Origin: Methanomicrobiales archaeon
GTDB taxonomy: Archaea > Halobacteriota > Methanomicrobia > Methanomicrobiales > JACTUA01
Assembly: GCA_028678635.1 (NCBI GenBank)
Contig: JAJRDC010000101.1
Coordinates: 1 to 10,412 of the forward strand
Length of the DNA: 10,412 nt
Direction: 5' to 3'
Shown: positions 1 through 6,375 of the stretch, in pieces
Layout: each line of letters starts with the position of its first letter
How positions within the stretch are numbered: the stretch's first letter is position 1
Notes under the pieces: generated by a model
Told to the model about the DNA's origin: nothing
The model's input: the letters and a program-made list of their open reading frames with translations, nothing else
Database searches by the model: none
Program-made: the position numbers and the translations under genes

Positions 1-1163
1 TGGTGCGCAACCAGCTGGAGGAGATGGGGGTCCGGATCCCGGAGATGCACCTGCTCCAGGAACCGGTGGGGAGGAACACGCTCCCCGCCATTGCCTGGGG
101 GTTGGCCAGGGTGCGGGAGGAGCAGGGGGAAGAGACGGTGGCGGTCTTTCCGTCGGATCACGTCTTGGGGGACGGGGCCGTGGAGGAGATCCGCAGGGCC
201 GTGCCGTTGGCAGCGGAGTACCTGGTCACCTTCGGCATCCCGCCCACGGGTCCCCACACGGGGTACGGGTACATCAGGCCCGGGAAGGACCTCGCCCTGG
301 GGGCCGAGGTGGCCGCCTTCCGAGAGAAGCCGGACCGGGCAACGGCAGAACGGTACCTGAAGGAGGGATACCTCTGGAACAGCGGGATCTTCCTCCTCTC
401 CACCGGGGTCTTTTTCGGCGAGCTGGAGACGTACCAGCCGGACCTGGCACGTGCGTTCCGGGAAAAGGATCCGGATTACACCTCCCTCCCGGCCATCTCC
501 ATTGACTACGGCCTCCTGGAGCGATCCCACCGGGTGGCGGTGGTTCCCCTCCATGCCTCCTGGAGCGACCTCGGGGACTTCCAGGCCATCGCGGATGCAA
601 CGCCGCAGGATGAGAAGGGGAACGCCGGCACCGCCGAGTTCATCGATGCCGAGCGCACCTTTGTCCGGGCGCCGGGCAAGCACGTGGGGATCATCGGGAC
701 CCGGGACCTTGTCGTGATCGATACCCCGGATGCCCTGCTGGTATGCCACCGGATGATGGCCGGGAAGGTGCGGGACCTGGTCGAGCGGTACGAAGCCCAG
801 GGCGATCCCATCACGCAGTTCCACACCCAGGTCCACCGGCCGTGGGGATCCTACACGGTACTGGAGGAGGCGCCGGGGTACAAGATCAAGCGGGTGACGG
901 TGAACCCGGGCCGGAGGCTCTCCCTCCAGCTCCACCGTCAGAGGAGCGAGCACTGGATCGTGGTCCGCGGGACCGCGGAGATCGACCTGGGGGATCGCCG
1001 GCTGGTCCTCTCTGAGAACGAGAGCACCTTTGTCCCTGCCGGAACAAAGCACCGGCTCTCCAACCCGAAGGACACTCCGCTGGAAGTGATCGAGGTCCAG
1101 AGCGGCGGGTACCTGGGAGAGGACGACATCGTCCGGTTCGAGGACGAGTACGGCAGATCATGA
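1..1163 (+). CDS. manC: Mannose-1-phosphate guanylyltransferase / mannose-6-phosphate isomerase (type II, bifunctional), 5'-truncated
   Basis: The enzyme makes GDP-mannose from mannose-1-phosphate and GTP; its C-terminal cupin interconverts fructose-6-P and mannose-6-P. The visible 386 residues (numbered from codon 3-5) show RNT-PAIA at 24-31, FPSDH at 49-53, FREKPD at 106-111, WNSG at 125-128, an IDYGLLE segment, and WSDLGD at 187-192, all hallmarks of the nucleotidyltransferase domain. RPWG at 279-282 and the metal-site stretch Q309-W318 (H311, E316, H317) mark the isomerase cupin. The N-terminal GTP-binding loop (GGxGTRLWP-type) is absent, and family members run to about 450-480 residues, so roughly 80-90 residues lie left of the window. 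The GTG at position 3 is therefore an internal codon. The stop is at 1161-1163. It is the only plus-strand gene and converges with the membrane protein at 1300. In context it supplies GDP-mannose to gmd and to the glycosyltransferases. Confidence 0.95.
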   Translation, partial: VRNQLEEMGVRIPEMHLLQEPVGRNTLPAIAWGLARVREEQGEETVAVFPSDHVLGDGAVEEIRRAVPLAAEYLVTFGIPPTGPHTGYGYIRPGKDLALGAEVAAFREKPDRATAERYLKEGYLWNSGIFLLSTGVFFGELETYQPDLARAFREKDPDYTSLPAISIDYGLLERSHRVAVVPLHASWSDLGDFQAIADATPQDEKGNAGTAEFIDAERTFVRAPGKHVGIIGTRDLVVIDTPDALLVCHRMMAGKVRDLVERYEAQGDPITQFHTQVHRPWGSYTVLEEAPGYKIKRVTVNPGRRLSLQLHRQRSEHWIVVRGTAEIDLGDRRLVLSENESTFVPAGTKHRLSNPKDTPLEVIEVQSGGYLGEDDIVRFEDEYGRS

Positions 1164-1185
1164 AGGGGGGTACCCATCACCCCCG
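1164..1185 (+). terminator. Possible short stem-loop after manC
   Basis: Directly after the manC stop, GGGGG (1166-1170) can pair with CCCCC (1180-1184) around a 9-base loop. No T-run follows, so this is only a weak candidate 3' end signal. A second small stem, CGCTG/CAGCG, lies at 1203-1217. The rest of the 136-base convergent gap shows no gene. Confidence 0.2.
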
Positions 1186-1299
1186 CCCCACGTCCTCCTG
1201 AGCGCTGTGGAGCAGCGTGGCGGGTCATCAGGAAGGAGGAGGCGGGATGTGGCGGGGACATCTGGGGCGACTCCTGCCCGGACCGGGACAAAGGGTGGT

Positions 1300-2580
1300 T
1301 CAGGGGTTCGCTTTCCCCGGCCAAGTTAGGATCCCGGCGTTCCGTGCCACCACCAGCGCCAGGCCGAACCAGATCAGGAACTTCAGGGTAAAGAAGGCGA
1401 AGGTTACCGCGGGAAATCCATGGGCCGGGTCGCCGAATCCCGTGATATTGTCGTAGATGACATTGTAGAGCAGCGGGAACTCGAGGTAAGTCCAGAGTTG
1501 GGCGGCATAGAAGAGGACCATCTCAGGGAGTGATCCCGCGAGGAAGATCGCGAGGAAGGGGGTTACCCAGGCAAAGTACTGGGGACTCGCGATCTTGTTT
1601 GTCAGGATAAAGGCAAGGACTGCGAGGAAGATGAAGCCGCACAGGGTTCGCATCTCCCGGGATGGGTTGCGGTAATACAGGAAGAGGAGGACCAGCTGCA
1701 CGATCACGGTCAGGGCAAGGGAGATCTCACCAAAGAACTGCGTACCTGTGAGGAAATCCAGGTAGTAGACCAGACTGTGGGTGAGGGTATTGAACCCGGT
1801 GTTGACCGTGTACGTCCGGATGAACGTGGAAGGCGAGAGGATGAGGAACGGAAGGGTCACCGCGAGGAAGATCACCGCACAGATCCCGATACGGAGGGCT
1901 ACCTCCTTCCGTGGTCGACCTTCCTTCAGGTCATGGATCAGGTAATAGGGCAGGGCGAGGGCAGGGAACCACTTCACCAGGAGGCCAATGGTTCCGGCCA
2001 CGTATCCCGCCAATTCCCTGCCGTACACGAACAGGGCTGCCGATAGTACTAGGAAAAAGGTCGGGAATGCATCGTACTTGGTGAGGACGAAGTAGGCCGT
2101 GGAAAAGGCAGTGGCATAGAGAAGGCCGGAGAGGAAGGCCTGCCGCTGGTCCGCCAGCCGCAGGGCAATCAGGTACACGAGCACCGCGGTTCCGGTATCA
2201 AAGAGCACCATCAGCACCTGGTGGACCAGGACATAGGCGTTCGCGTTCTGGGTGATCAGGGCGAAGGGAAACGGGAGCAGGATGGAGAACAGGGCCAGCT
2301 GCGGGTAATCGACGGCAAAGTCCACGTACGGGATCTGGCCGCTGAACGTCTTCACCGCGTAGTTGAGGTAGTAGGAGATGTCGAAGAGGTCGATGAACGA
2401 GTGGAAGAACACCGGGGTGGCGACCAGGGTGAGGATCTTCACGGCCACAGAAACCGCGATAATCCAGAGGAGATGACGTCTGAGAAGCCCGGGATCCACA
2501 TTCCGGAGAGGAAAACCACACCAGCGGAATTCCTTTTCTGATTCTTTCTTGCCCTGTTTCTTCTCTTTTTTCGCCATCAT
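1300..2580 (-). CDS. Multi-pass membrane protein, probable GT-C-fold glycosyltransferase (GT87/DUF2029-like)
   Basis: This is a 426-residue protein with a lysine-rich cytosolic N-tail (residues 3-16) followed by about ten hydrophobic segments beginning near residue 37. It resembles polyprenyl-phosphate-sugar-dependent GT-C enzymes: an acidic DxxYY at 67-71 in the first external loop, then G-x-IPYVDFAVDYPQL at 81-95 (matching the PY-DF-x(2)-[ED]YPP pattern of DUF2029/GT87 proteins), a KYDAFP motif, KWFPALALPYY in the middle, and ASPQYFAWVTPFLA late in the chain. Such enzymes usually take a lipid-linked sugar and add it to a glycan or protein outside the membrane. The start is one of two adjacent ATG codons (2580 or 2577). 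No Shine-Dalgarno sequence precedes them, but a TATA-like box sits about 24 bases upstream, so the mRNA may be leaderless and separate from the methyltransferase transcript. The membrane-protein call is firm; the enzyme class is probable; donor and acceptor are unknown. Confidence 0.75.
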   Translation of the reverse strand: MMAKKEKKQGKKESEKEFRWCGFPLRNVDPGLLRRHLLWIIAVSVAVKILTLVATPVFFHSFIDLFDISYYLNYAVKTFSGQIPYVDFAVDYPQLALFSILLPFPFALITQNANAYVLVHQVLMVLFDTGTAVLVYLIALRLADQRQAFLSGLLYATAFSTAYFVLTKYDAFPTFFLVLSAALFVYGRELAGYVAGTIGLLVKWFPALALPYYLIHDLKEGRPRKEVALRIGICAVIFLAVTLPFLILSPSTFIRTYTVNTGFNTLTHSLVYYLDFLTGTQFFGEISLALTVIVQLVLLFLYYRNPSREMRTLCGFIFLAVLAFILTNKIASPQYFAWVTPFLAIFLAGSLPEMVLFYAAQLWTYLEFPLLYNVIYDNITGFGDPAHGFPAVTFAFFTLKFLIWFGLALVVARNAGILTWPGKANP

Positions 2581-2599
2581 TCCAGATTGCGTACCGTCC

Positions 2600-2607
2600 G
2601 ATATATG
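2600..2607 (-). promoter_or_regulatory. TATA-like box for the membrane protein at 2580
   Basis: On the minus strand the sequence reads CATATATC, an AT-rich island in a GC-rich region, close to the archaeal box A. Its centre (about 2603) lies 24-27 bases before the paired ATG codons at 2580/2577, the usual distance from box A to the transcription start. This predicts a leaderless mRNA. An 8-base palindrome TATCGATA (2610-2617) lies just upstream and could be an operator or chance. Confidence 0.5.
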
Positions 2608-2660
2608 CGTATCGATATCCGGCGATCAGCCCATGGAAGAACGGCCACCTGATCCGGCGT

Positions 2661-2688
2661 CCCTGCCCGAGTGTCGCGGGTGGCAGGG
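2661..2688 (-). terminator. Inverted repeat downstream of the methyltransferase gene
   Basis: CCCTGCC (2661-2667) and GGCAGGG (2682-2688) form a 7-bp perfect stem with a 14-base loop, 45 bases past the methyltransferase stop and upstream of the next promoter. The position suits a 3' end or processing signal, but there is no T-run. The remainder of the 152-base gap (2581-2732) holds the promoter described separately and no gene. Confidence 0.25.
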
Positions 2689-2732
2689 CCCGGTGTTCCT
2701 TCATCCTTCCGTCAAAGGACCTTCGGTCGGAT

Positions 2733-3509
2733 CTAGACCGCCCGTGCCACCGCCATCACGTGCCAGGTGGTTTCGTCGGGCGGCCGCTGCAGATCCGGAG
2801 CTGCCCCCAACTTCAGGAGTTCAAAGGAGGCATGCTCCAGAAGGAGCTGGAGTTCCTTCGGGAAGAAGTACCGCATAGTGTGCTGTTCCCGGGTCCTGGC
2901 CACCACCAGGTCGCCCTGGATCTGCCAGACATGGAACTGTACGTCGACCGTCTGGCAGAGTGCGTCCATAACCCCGCTGGAAGATCGGATGGTGGTAGTA
3001 TCACCTTCCTCAAGGATGCGGACCCGGTCCCCCGGCCGCTGGGTAATGACGGCGGGGCCGAACCAGAACTCCAGGACCAGGAGCCCCTGTGTCCGGAGGT
3101 GTTTTCTGGTGCACTTCAGGGTATCCTGAACCTCGGGATTGGTCACCTGGTACCCGAAGACTGCCCCCATCATGATCGCGGCATCGAAGACCTGCCCCAG
3201 GGAAAGGGTACGGATGTCGCCCGAGTGAAAGGTGACCGGAAGGTCCAGGCCTGCCACCTTCCTTCGGCCGATCTCCAGCATGGATTCCGAGGCGTCCACG
3301 CCTGCGACTCGGAAACCGCGGGACGCCAGCCGGATCGCGTGGTTCCCGGTCCCGCAGCCCAGGTCCAGAACGGTGGAGATCCCCTGTTGCCCGTATTCGG
3401 AGAAGACCCGTGTGAGCACCTCGCACTCGGCGTCATAGTCCACCTCCCGGTAGAGGGTATCGTACGCCTTGGCGTAGACCTTCCCGAAGATCTCCTGTGA
3501 TGAGGTCAT
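2733..3509 (-). CDS. Class I SAM-dependent methyltransferase, amino-sugar N-methyltransferase-like
   Basis: This is a 258-residue soluble Rossmann-fold methyltransferase. The SAM-binding motif I is LDLGCGTGNH at 48-57; the acidic residue after strand 2 is D72 in GVDAS (70-74); GDIR at 97-100 is the adenine-side motif. The layout (AYDTLYR near the N-terminus, a GDIR, an EFW segment after strand 5, and a MRYFFPKEL stretch before the last helix) recalls DesVI/TylM1, which N,N-dimethylate the amino group of nucleotide-linked amino sugars. That comparison is from memory and is not a search result. Beside an amino-sugar synthase, N-methylation of the product is a reasonable guess; O-methylation of a glycan is the main alternative. 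The open frame extends to 3617, but the ATG at 3509 is preceded by a good Shine-Dalgarno sequence (3517-3523), which fixes the start. It lies 82 bases downstream of the GT2 gene. Confidence 0.85.
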   Translation of the reverse strand: MTSSQEIFGKVYAKAYDTLYREVDYDAECEVLTRVFSEYGQQGISTVLDLGCGTGNHAIRLASRGFRVAGVDASESMLEIGRRKVAGLDLPVTFHSGDIRTLSLGQVFDAAIMMGAVFGYQVTNPEVQDTLKCTRKHLRTQGLLVLEFWFGPAVITQRPGDRVRILEEGDTTTIRSSSGVMDALCQTVDVQFHVWQIQGDLVVARTREQHTMRYFFPKELQLLLEHASFELLKLGAAPDLQRPPDETTWHVMAVARAV

Positions 3510-3516
3510 CAGAGAC

Positions 3517-3523
3517 TCCTTTC
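3517..3523 (-). promoter_or_regulatory. Ribosome binding site of the methyltransferase
   Basis: AAAGGAG on the minus strand, 7 bases before the ATG at 3509. It is the clearest Shine-Dalgarno sequence in the window and decides against the longer open frame that begins at 3617. Confidence 0.8.
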
Positions 3524-3591
3524 TAGTAATCGTGGCCGGGAAGAGAAATCTGTTCCGGTAGCTGACCTGTGGGGAGGGGAAGCATCCGGCG

Positions 3592-4368
3592 TCACCCCGT
3601 GCCCCGGAACCGGGCACTTATCACCGCCAGACCGTATCGGATACCCAGGCCGAGGAAGTGGAGGGGATCTGGTGACGACTTGGAGGCCCCCACCGTCCTG
3701 TCTTCGAGAACGTACGGGATTTCCACGACCCGCACACCATTCCTGCAGCAGCGGTATAGGAACCCGATGAAACGCTCGCCGTACCCGACAGGCTCGGGGA
3801 CCGTGATGTCCAGCACCTTCCTCTGTACCAGGATTCCCCCGGCAGCACTGGCATAGTCGGTGATCCCGCAGCCCAGGACCGCCGATGCAAACCGGTTCAG
3901 GAGGAGGCTCGTGATCGCCCGGCCGGCGGGCCGCCGATCCCCCCCGCCAGGGAGGTAGCGGGAGGCGAGGGCGATGTCGGCCGAACCGAGGGCCTGCAGC
4001 ATGGCCGGGAGGAGGGGCGGGATCATCCACATGTCGGCATCCATCCATCCGATGCTATCCCCCCGGGCCTCCCTGATCCCCCGGCAGATCGCCGATGCCA
4101 ATCCGCGGGAATCGGTCCTCCGGACCAGGCGGACGCGGGGATCGCCCATATCCTGGACCACCTTCCAGGTGAGGTCCGGGGAGTCATCATCCACGATGAC
4201 TACCTCAACCGGGTCCCGGACGTGGCGAAGGATCGCCTGGATCATGTCTATGACGGTGTCCCTTTCGTTATAGGTGGCAATGACCAGGGAGACAAGCCCC
4301 GCGGGTCCCGGGGGGTCCCCGGCGGGATCCCGGGGGATCACGGGAAGTGCGGAGGACGGCGGACTCAC
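3592..4368 (-). CDS. Family 2 glycosyltransferase, dolichyl-phosphate mannosyltransferase (DPM1)-like
   Basis: This is a 258-residue GT-A-fold glycosyltransferase, expected to move a sugar from a nucleotide donor to polyprenyl phosphate on the cytosolic face. Motifs: TYNE at 32-35, DDDSPD at 60-65, GLASAICRG (a DPM-type G-L-x-A block) at 89-97, the metal-binding DAD at 110-112, SRYLPGG, and near the C-terminus EIPY followed by R-x-x-GASK, typical of DPM1. No membrane helix is evident, so it is probably peripheral. The usual D-P-x-SGF motif is replaced by TDYASAAGG, so its donor may not be mannose. The open frame runs far upstream through the transporter gene, but the GTG at 4368 overlaps the transporter stop (GTGA), with GGGAGG 11 bases upstream (4380-4385), which makes it the best start. 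The first 25 residues are rich in Pro and Gly. It may act on the amino sugar made by its neighbours (inference). Confidence 0.88.
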   Translation of the reverse strand: MSPPSSALPVIPRDPAGDPPGPAGLVSLVIATYNERDTVIDMIQAILRHVRDPVEVVIVDDDSPDLTWKVVQDMGDPRVRLVRRTDSRGLASAICRGIREARGDSIGWMDADMWMIPPLLPAMLQALGSADIALASRYLPGGGDRRPAGRAITSLLLNRFASAVLGCGITDYASAAGGILVQRKVLDITVPEPVGYGERFIGFLYRCCRNGVRVVEIPYVLEDRTVGASKSSPDPLHFLGLGIRYGLAVISARFRGTG

Positions 4369-4754
4369 GCCGGCACGTTCCTCCCGAACTGGAAGACGAT
4401 GTAGACTCCCAGGATGATGAGGAGGATCCCCACCCAACGCCCGGTGGGTATCTGCTCCTTGAGGATGAAGTAGGCTGCTAAGGGGATGATCGCATACATG
4501 AGCGCATACATGGGGTAGGCGAAGCTGAGGTCCAGCCGGGAGAGGGCATAGATCCACAGCACCGCTGCCACGCCGTAACAGAGGAACCCGGCCAGGATGA
4601 GGGGGCTTCCCGCCATCCTGACCAGGTTCGAGAGGACCTCTCCCGCCGATCCCAGGTTGAACTCGCCCAGCTTCCCCACCCCCACCTTGAAGAGGATCTC
4701 CCCGCTTGCCCCGAGAATCACGCACCCGATGATGAAAAGAATTGCCCATTCCAT
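4365..4754 (-). CDS. Small four-helix SMR/EamA-family transporter, ArnE/ArnF-like
   Basis: This is a 129-residue protein with four predicted membrane helices (about 4-23, 48-70, 78-98 and 106-122). The first helix carries GEILFK (E19, K23); the third is preceded by the signature RLDLSFAYPMYA (73-84); E100 sits between helices 3 and 4, followed by GRWVGI. This is the pattern of the DMT superfamily's short members, such as ArnE/ArnF, which are proposed to flip undecaprenyl-phosphate-linked aminoarabinose. SMR drug exporters are the alternative, but the genes around it favour a lipid-linked sugar flippase. It probably works as a dimer. A GGTGA sequence about 7 bases before the ATG matches the anti-Shine-Dalgarno. 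The stop overlaps the GTG of the GT2 gene by four bases, so the two are probably translationally coupled, fitting a loader-flippase pair. Confidence 0.85.
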   Translation of the reverse strand: MEWAILFIIGCVILGASGEILFKVGVGKLGEFNLGSAGEVLSNLVRMAGSPLILAGFLCYGVAAVLWIYALSRLDLSFAYPMYALMYAIIPLAAYFILKEQIPTGRWVGILLIILGVYIVFQFGRNVPA

Positions 4755-4799
4755 GCCCGTTCACCCGACTCCTGTTCCTTCTAGGGCTGCCCTCCGCAC

Positions 4800-4814
4800 G
4801 AACGGTTTCCGTTC
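4800..4814 (-). repeat. Small perfect inverted repeat between the aminotransferase and transporter genes
   Basis: GAACGG (4800-4805) and CCGTTC (4809-4814) form a 6-bp stem with a 3-base loop. No T-run follows on either strand. It may be a minor RNA structure in the polycistronic message or chance; the rest of the 92-base gap shows nothing else. Confidence 0.25.
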
Positions 4815-4846
4815 CCCGCGGACAGGTTCCCGGTGTTCCGTTTCCC

Positions 4847-5965
4847 TCATTCCTTTTCACCTGCCGAGATCTCCCGGATCTTCCCGCAGACAAACAGGAT
4901 CTCCTCCCCATTGAGGTCCGAGCCGGACGGGAGGTAGAGTCCCTGCGCTCCCAGGCGCTCCGAGACCGGGCACCGCTCGCCGGCAAAGAGTCCCCGCTTT
5001 CGGAACACCGGTTGTGCATGCATGGGATGGAAGAAGACCCGGGTCTCGATCCCTTCCTCTGACAGCCGTACCGCGAGGGTATCCCGTGGCACACCGAATG
5101 CATCCCCCACCAGCATGCCGTACATCCAGTACACATTCCGCGCCCAGGGCTTTTCAACGGGGAGCGTGAGACCTGGGATATGGCGGAGAAGGCGGGCATA
5201 GGATGCCGCATGGTCACGCCGCCTGGCAACGAAGTCATCGATCCTCTCCAGCTGAGCCAGGCCAATGGCTGCCTGAATGTTGGTCATGCGGTAGTTGAAA
5301 CCCACGGCGCTGTGGAGGAACCTCCGATCTGGGTCGAAGGCCAGGTCCTTCAGGGACCGGGCACGGGCTGCCAGCTCGCCATCATCCGTCACCACCATGC
5401 CCCCTTCCCCGGTGGTGATGATCTTGTTGGCATAGAAGCTGAAGCAGCCCATATGGCCAATTCCCCCGGCCTTCCTGCCCCGGTAGAGGGCGCCATGGGC
5501 TTCAGCCGCATCCTCCACCACCACCAGGTCATGTTCCCTCGCAATCCGCATCACCGGTTCCATGTCGCAGGGATGACCATAGATATGAACCGGCAGGATC
5601 ACTTTGGTCCGGTCCGTTACCTTCTCCGCGATCCTGTCCGGGTCCATCGTCCAGGTATCGGGCGTGGCATCCACCACCACCGGGATGGCCCCGCAGTAGA
5701 GAACCGCGAAGGCAGTGGAGATCATGGTAAACGAAGGGAGGATCACCTCGTCCCCTTCCCCCACTCCGGCAGCCGCCAGGGCCAGGTGGAGGGCAGCGGT
5801 CCCGTTGACGGTCGCAATCCCATGGGATACTCCGCAGTACTCCGAGAATCGTTCCTCGAAGGCAGTGACGTATTTGCCCTTTGACGAGATCCAGTTCGTC
5901 TTCAGGCAGTCAGTGACGTAGGCAAGTTCCTTTTCCCCCACCGATGGAACGCAGACCGGGATCAT
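4847..5965 (-). CDS. per: DegT/DnrJ/EryC1/StrS aminotransferase, probable GDP-perosamine synthase
   Basis: This 372-residue PLP enzyme is full length for the family. PLP contacts: NGTAAL at 54-59, EDAAEA at 151-156 (D152) and the Schiff-base lysine K181 in FSFYANK-ITTGEGGM. Several stretches match what I recall of E. coli O157 GDP-perosamine synthase: NWISSKGKY near 24-32, VHIYGHPCDME at 126-136, and the NYRMTNI-AAIGLAQLE block. That enzyme uses glutamate to aminate GDP-4-keto-6-deoxymannose at C4. Location beside gmd supports the substrate. Other DegT enzymes act on dTDP or UDP sugars, so the exact sugar is not proven by motifs alone. The ATG at 5965 shares its A with the cupin stop (TGATG), and a GAGGGAG sequence lies 8 bases upstream (5974-5980). 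After the stop there is a 92-base gap before the transporter gene, holding a 6-bp stem (4800-4814). Confidence 0.85.
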   Translation of the reverse strand: MIPVCVPSVGEKELAYVTDCLKTNWISSKGKYVTAFEERFSEYCGVSHGIATVNGTAALHLALAAAGVGEGDEVILPSFTMISTAFAVLYCGAIPVVVDATPDTWTMDPDRIAEKVTDRTKVILPVHIYGHPCDMEPVMRIAREHDLVVVEDAAEAHGALYRGRKAGGIGHMGCFSFYANKIITTGEGGMVVTDDGELAARARSLKDLAFDPDRRFLHSAVGFNYRMTNIQAAIGLAQLERIDDFVARRRDHAASYARLLRHIPGLTLPVEKPWARNVYWMYGMLVGDAFGVPRDTLAVRLSEEGIETRVFFHPMHAQPVFRKRGLFAGERCPVSERLGAQGLYLPSGSDLNGEEILFVCGKIREISAGEKE

Positions 5966-6375
5966 CAGGGGATCTCCCTCTTGTCCTGTTCCCTTCCGGC
6001 ATAGGGGCCCTGCTTCACTTCCACGATCCGGGTCTCCTCAAGGAACCGGAGGCCATGGCCTCCGCTCACGAGGAGGATCGTGTCACCGGTGGCAAGAACC
6101 ACGCTCCCCGTCCGTCTCCGGGACATGTCGTAGAGATCGATGGCCACCCGGCCGCTTTCAACATGGAGGACCTCCTGGATCTGGTTGAGGGTGATTTCCC
6201 TCGGAAGGTGGATGTGCGGCTTCACCGTTTCCCCCCCGCGGTAGCACGAGACCCCCAGCTGCAGCGGGTATTCGGGCTCTGATACAAAGTGGATCCCGTC
6301 CTTCTGGGAGGAGGCCCGGAGGATGACCGCCAGCGGCTGCCCTTCGTGGTCGCGGATCGTCTCCTCCATGGTCAC
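5965..6375 (-). CDS. Small single-domain cupin protein of a nucleotide-sugar locus
   Basis: This 136-residue protein is one beta-barrel cupin. Motif 1 is G-x-x-V-KPHIHLPRE (H54, H56, E60 as likely metal ligands) followed by QEVLHVESG at 67-75; motif 2 is GDTILLVSGGHG (97-108, H107 the likely third histidine). A conserved-looking tail VKQGPY occurs at 120-125. I do not recognise a proven function. The size and position between a 4,6-dehydratase and an aminotransferase resemble the place of sugar 3,4-ketoisomerases (FdtA/Tyl1a type), but its motif is not their RGxHAH form. A carbohydrate-binding or regulatory cupin is as likely. The start is ambiguous: GTG at 6375 overlaps the gmd stop as GTGA, while an ATG lies two codons later at 6369; neither has a clear Shine-Dalgarno sequence. 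The stop overlaps the aminotransferase ATG, so the three genes are surely one transcript. Confidence 0.85.
   Translation of the reverse strand: MTMEETIRDHEGQPLAVILRASSQKDGIHFVSEPEYPLQLGVSCYRGGETVKPHIHLPREITLNQIQEVLHVESGRVAIDLYDMSRRRTGSVVLATGDTILLVSGGHGLRFLEETRIVEVKQGPYAGREQDKREIP

Noticed and set aside
3..5. GTG as the true start of manC.
   Set aside because: The conserved N-terminal GTP-binding region is missing, so the gene must begin left of the window; this GTG is an internal valine codon.
2760..3500. A 246-codon plus-strand open frame opposite the methyltransferase.
   Set aside because: It mirrors the coding strand of a clear SAM methyltransferase and has no family features of its own.
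3509..3617. A longer methyltransferase starting at 3617.
   Set aside because: The extra 36 residues are not family-like and nearly reach the GT2 stop, while the ATG at 3509 has a strong Shine-Dalgarno sequence at the right distance.
3592..5265. A 557-codon open frame on the minus strand spanning the GT2, the transporter and part of the aminotransferase gene.
   Set aside because: Only the last 258 codons look like protein (GT2 motifs). The upstream part is Arg/Gly/Pro/Ser-rich and runs through two well-supported genes in another frame; it is a GC-driven absence of stops, not a fusion.
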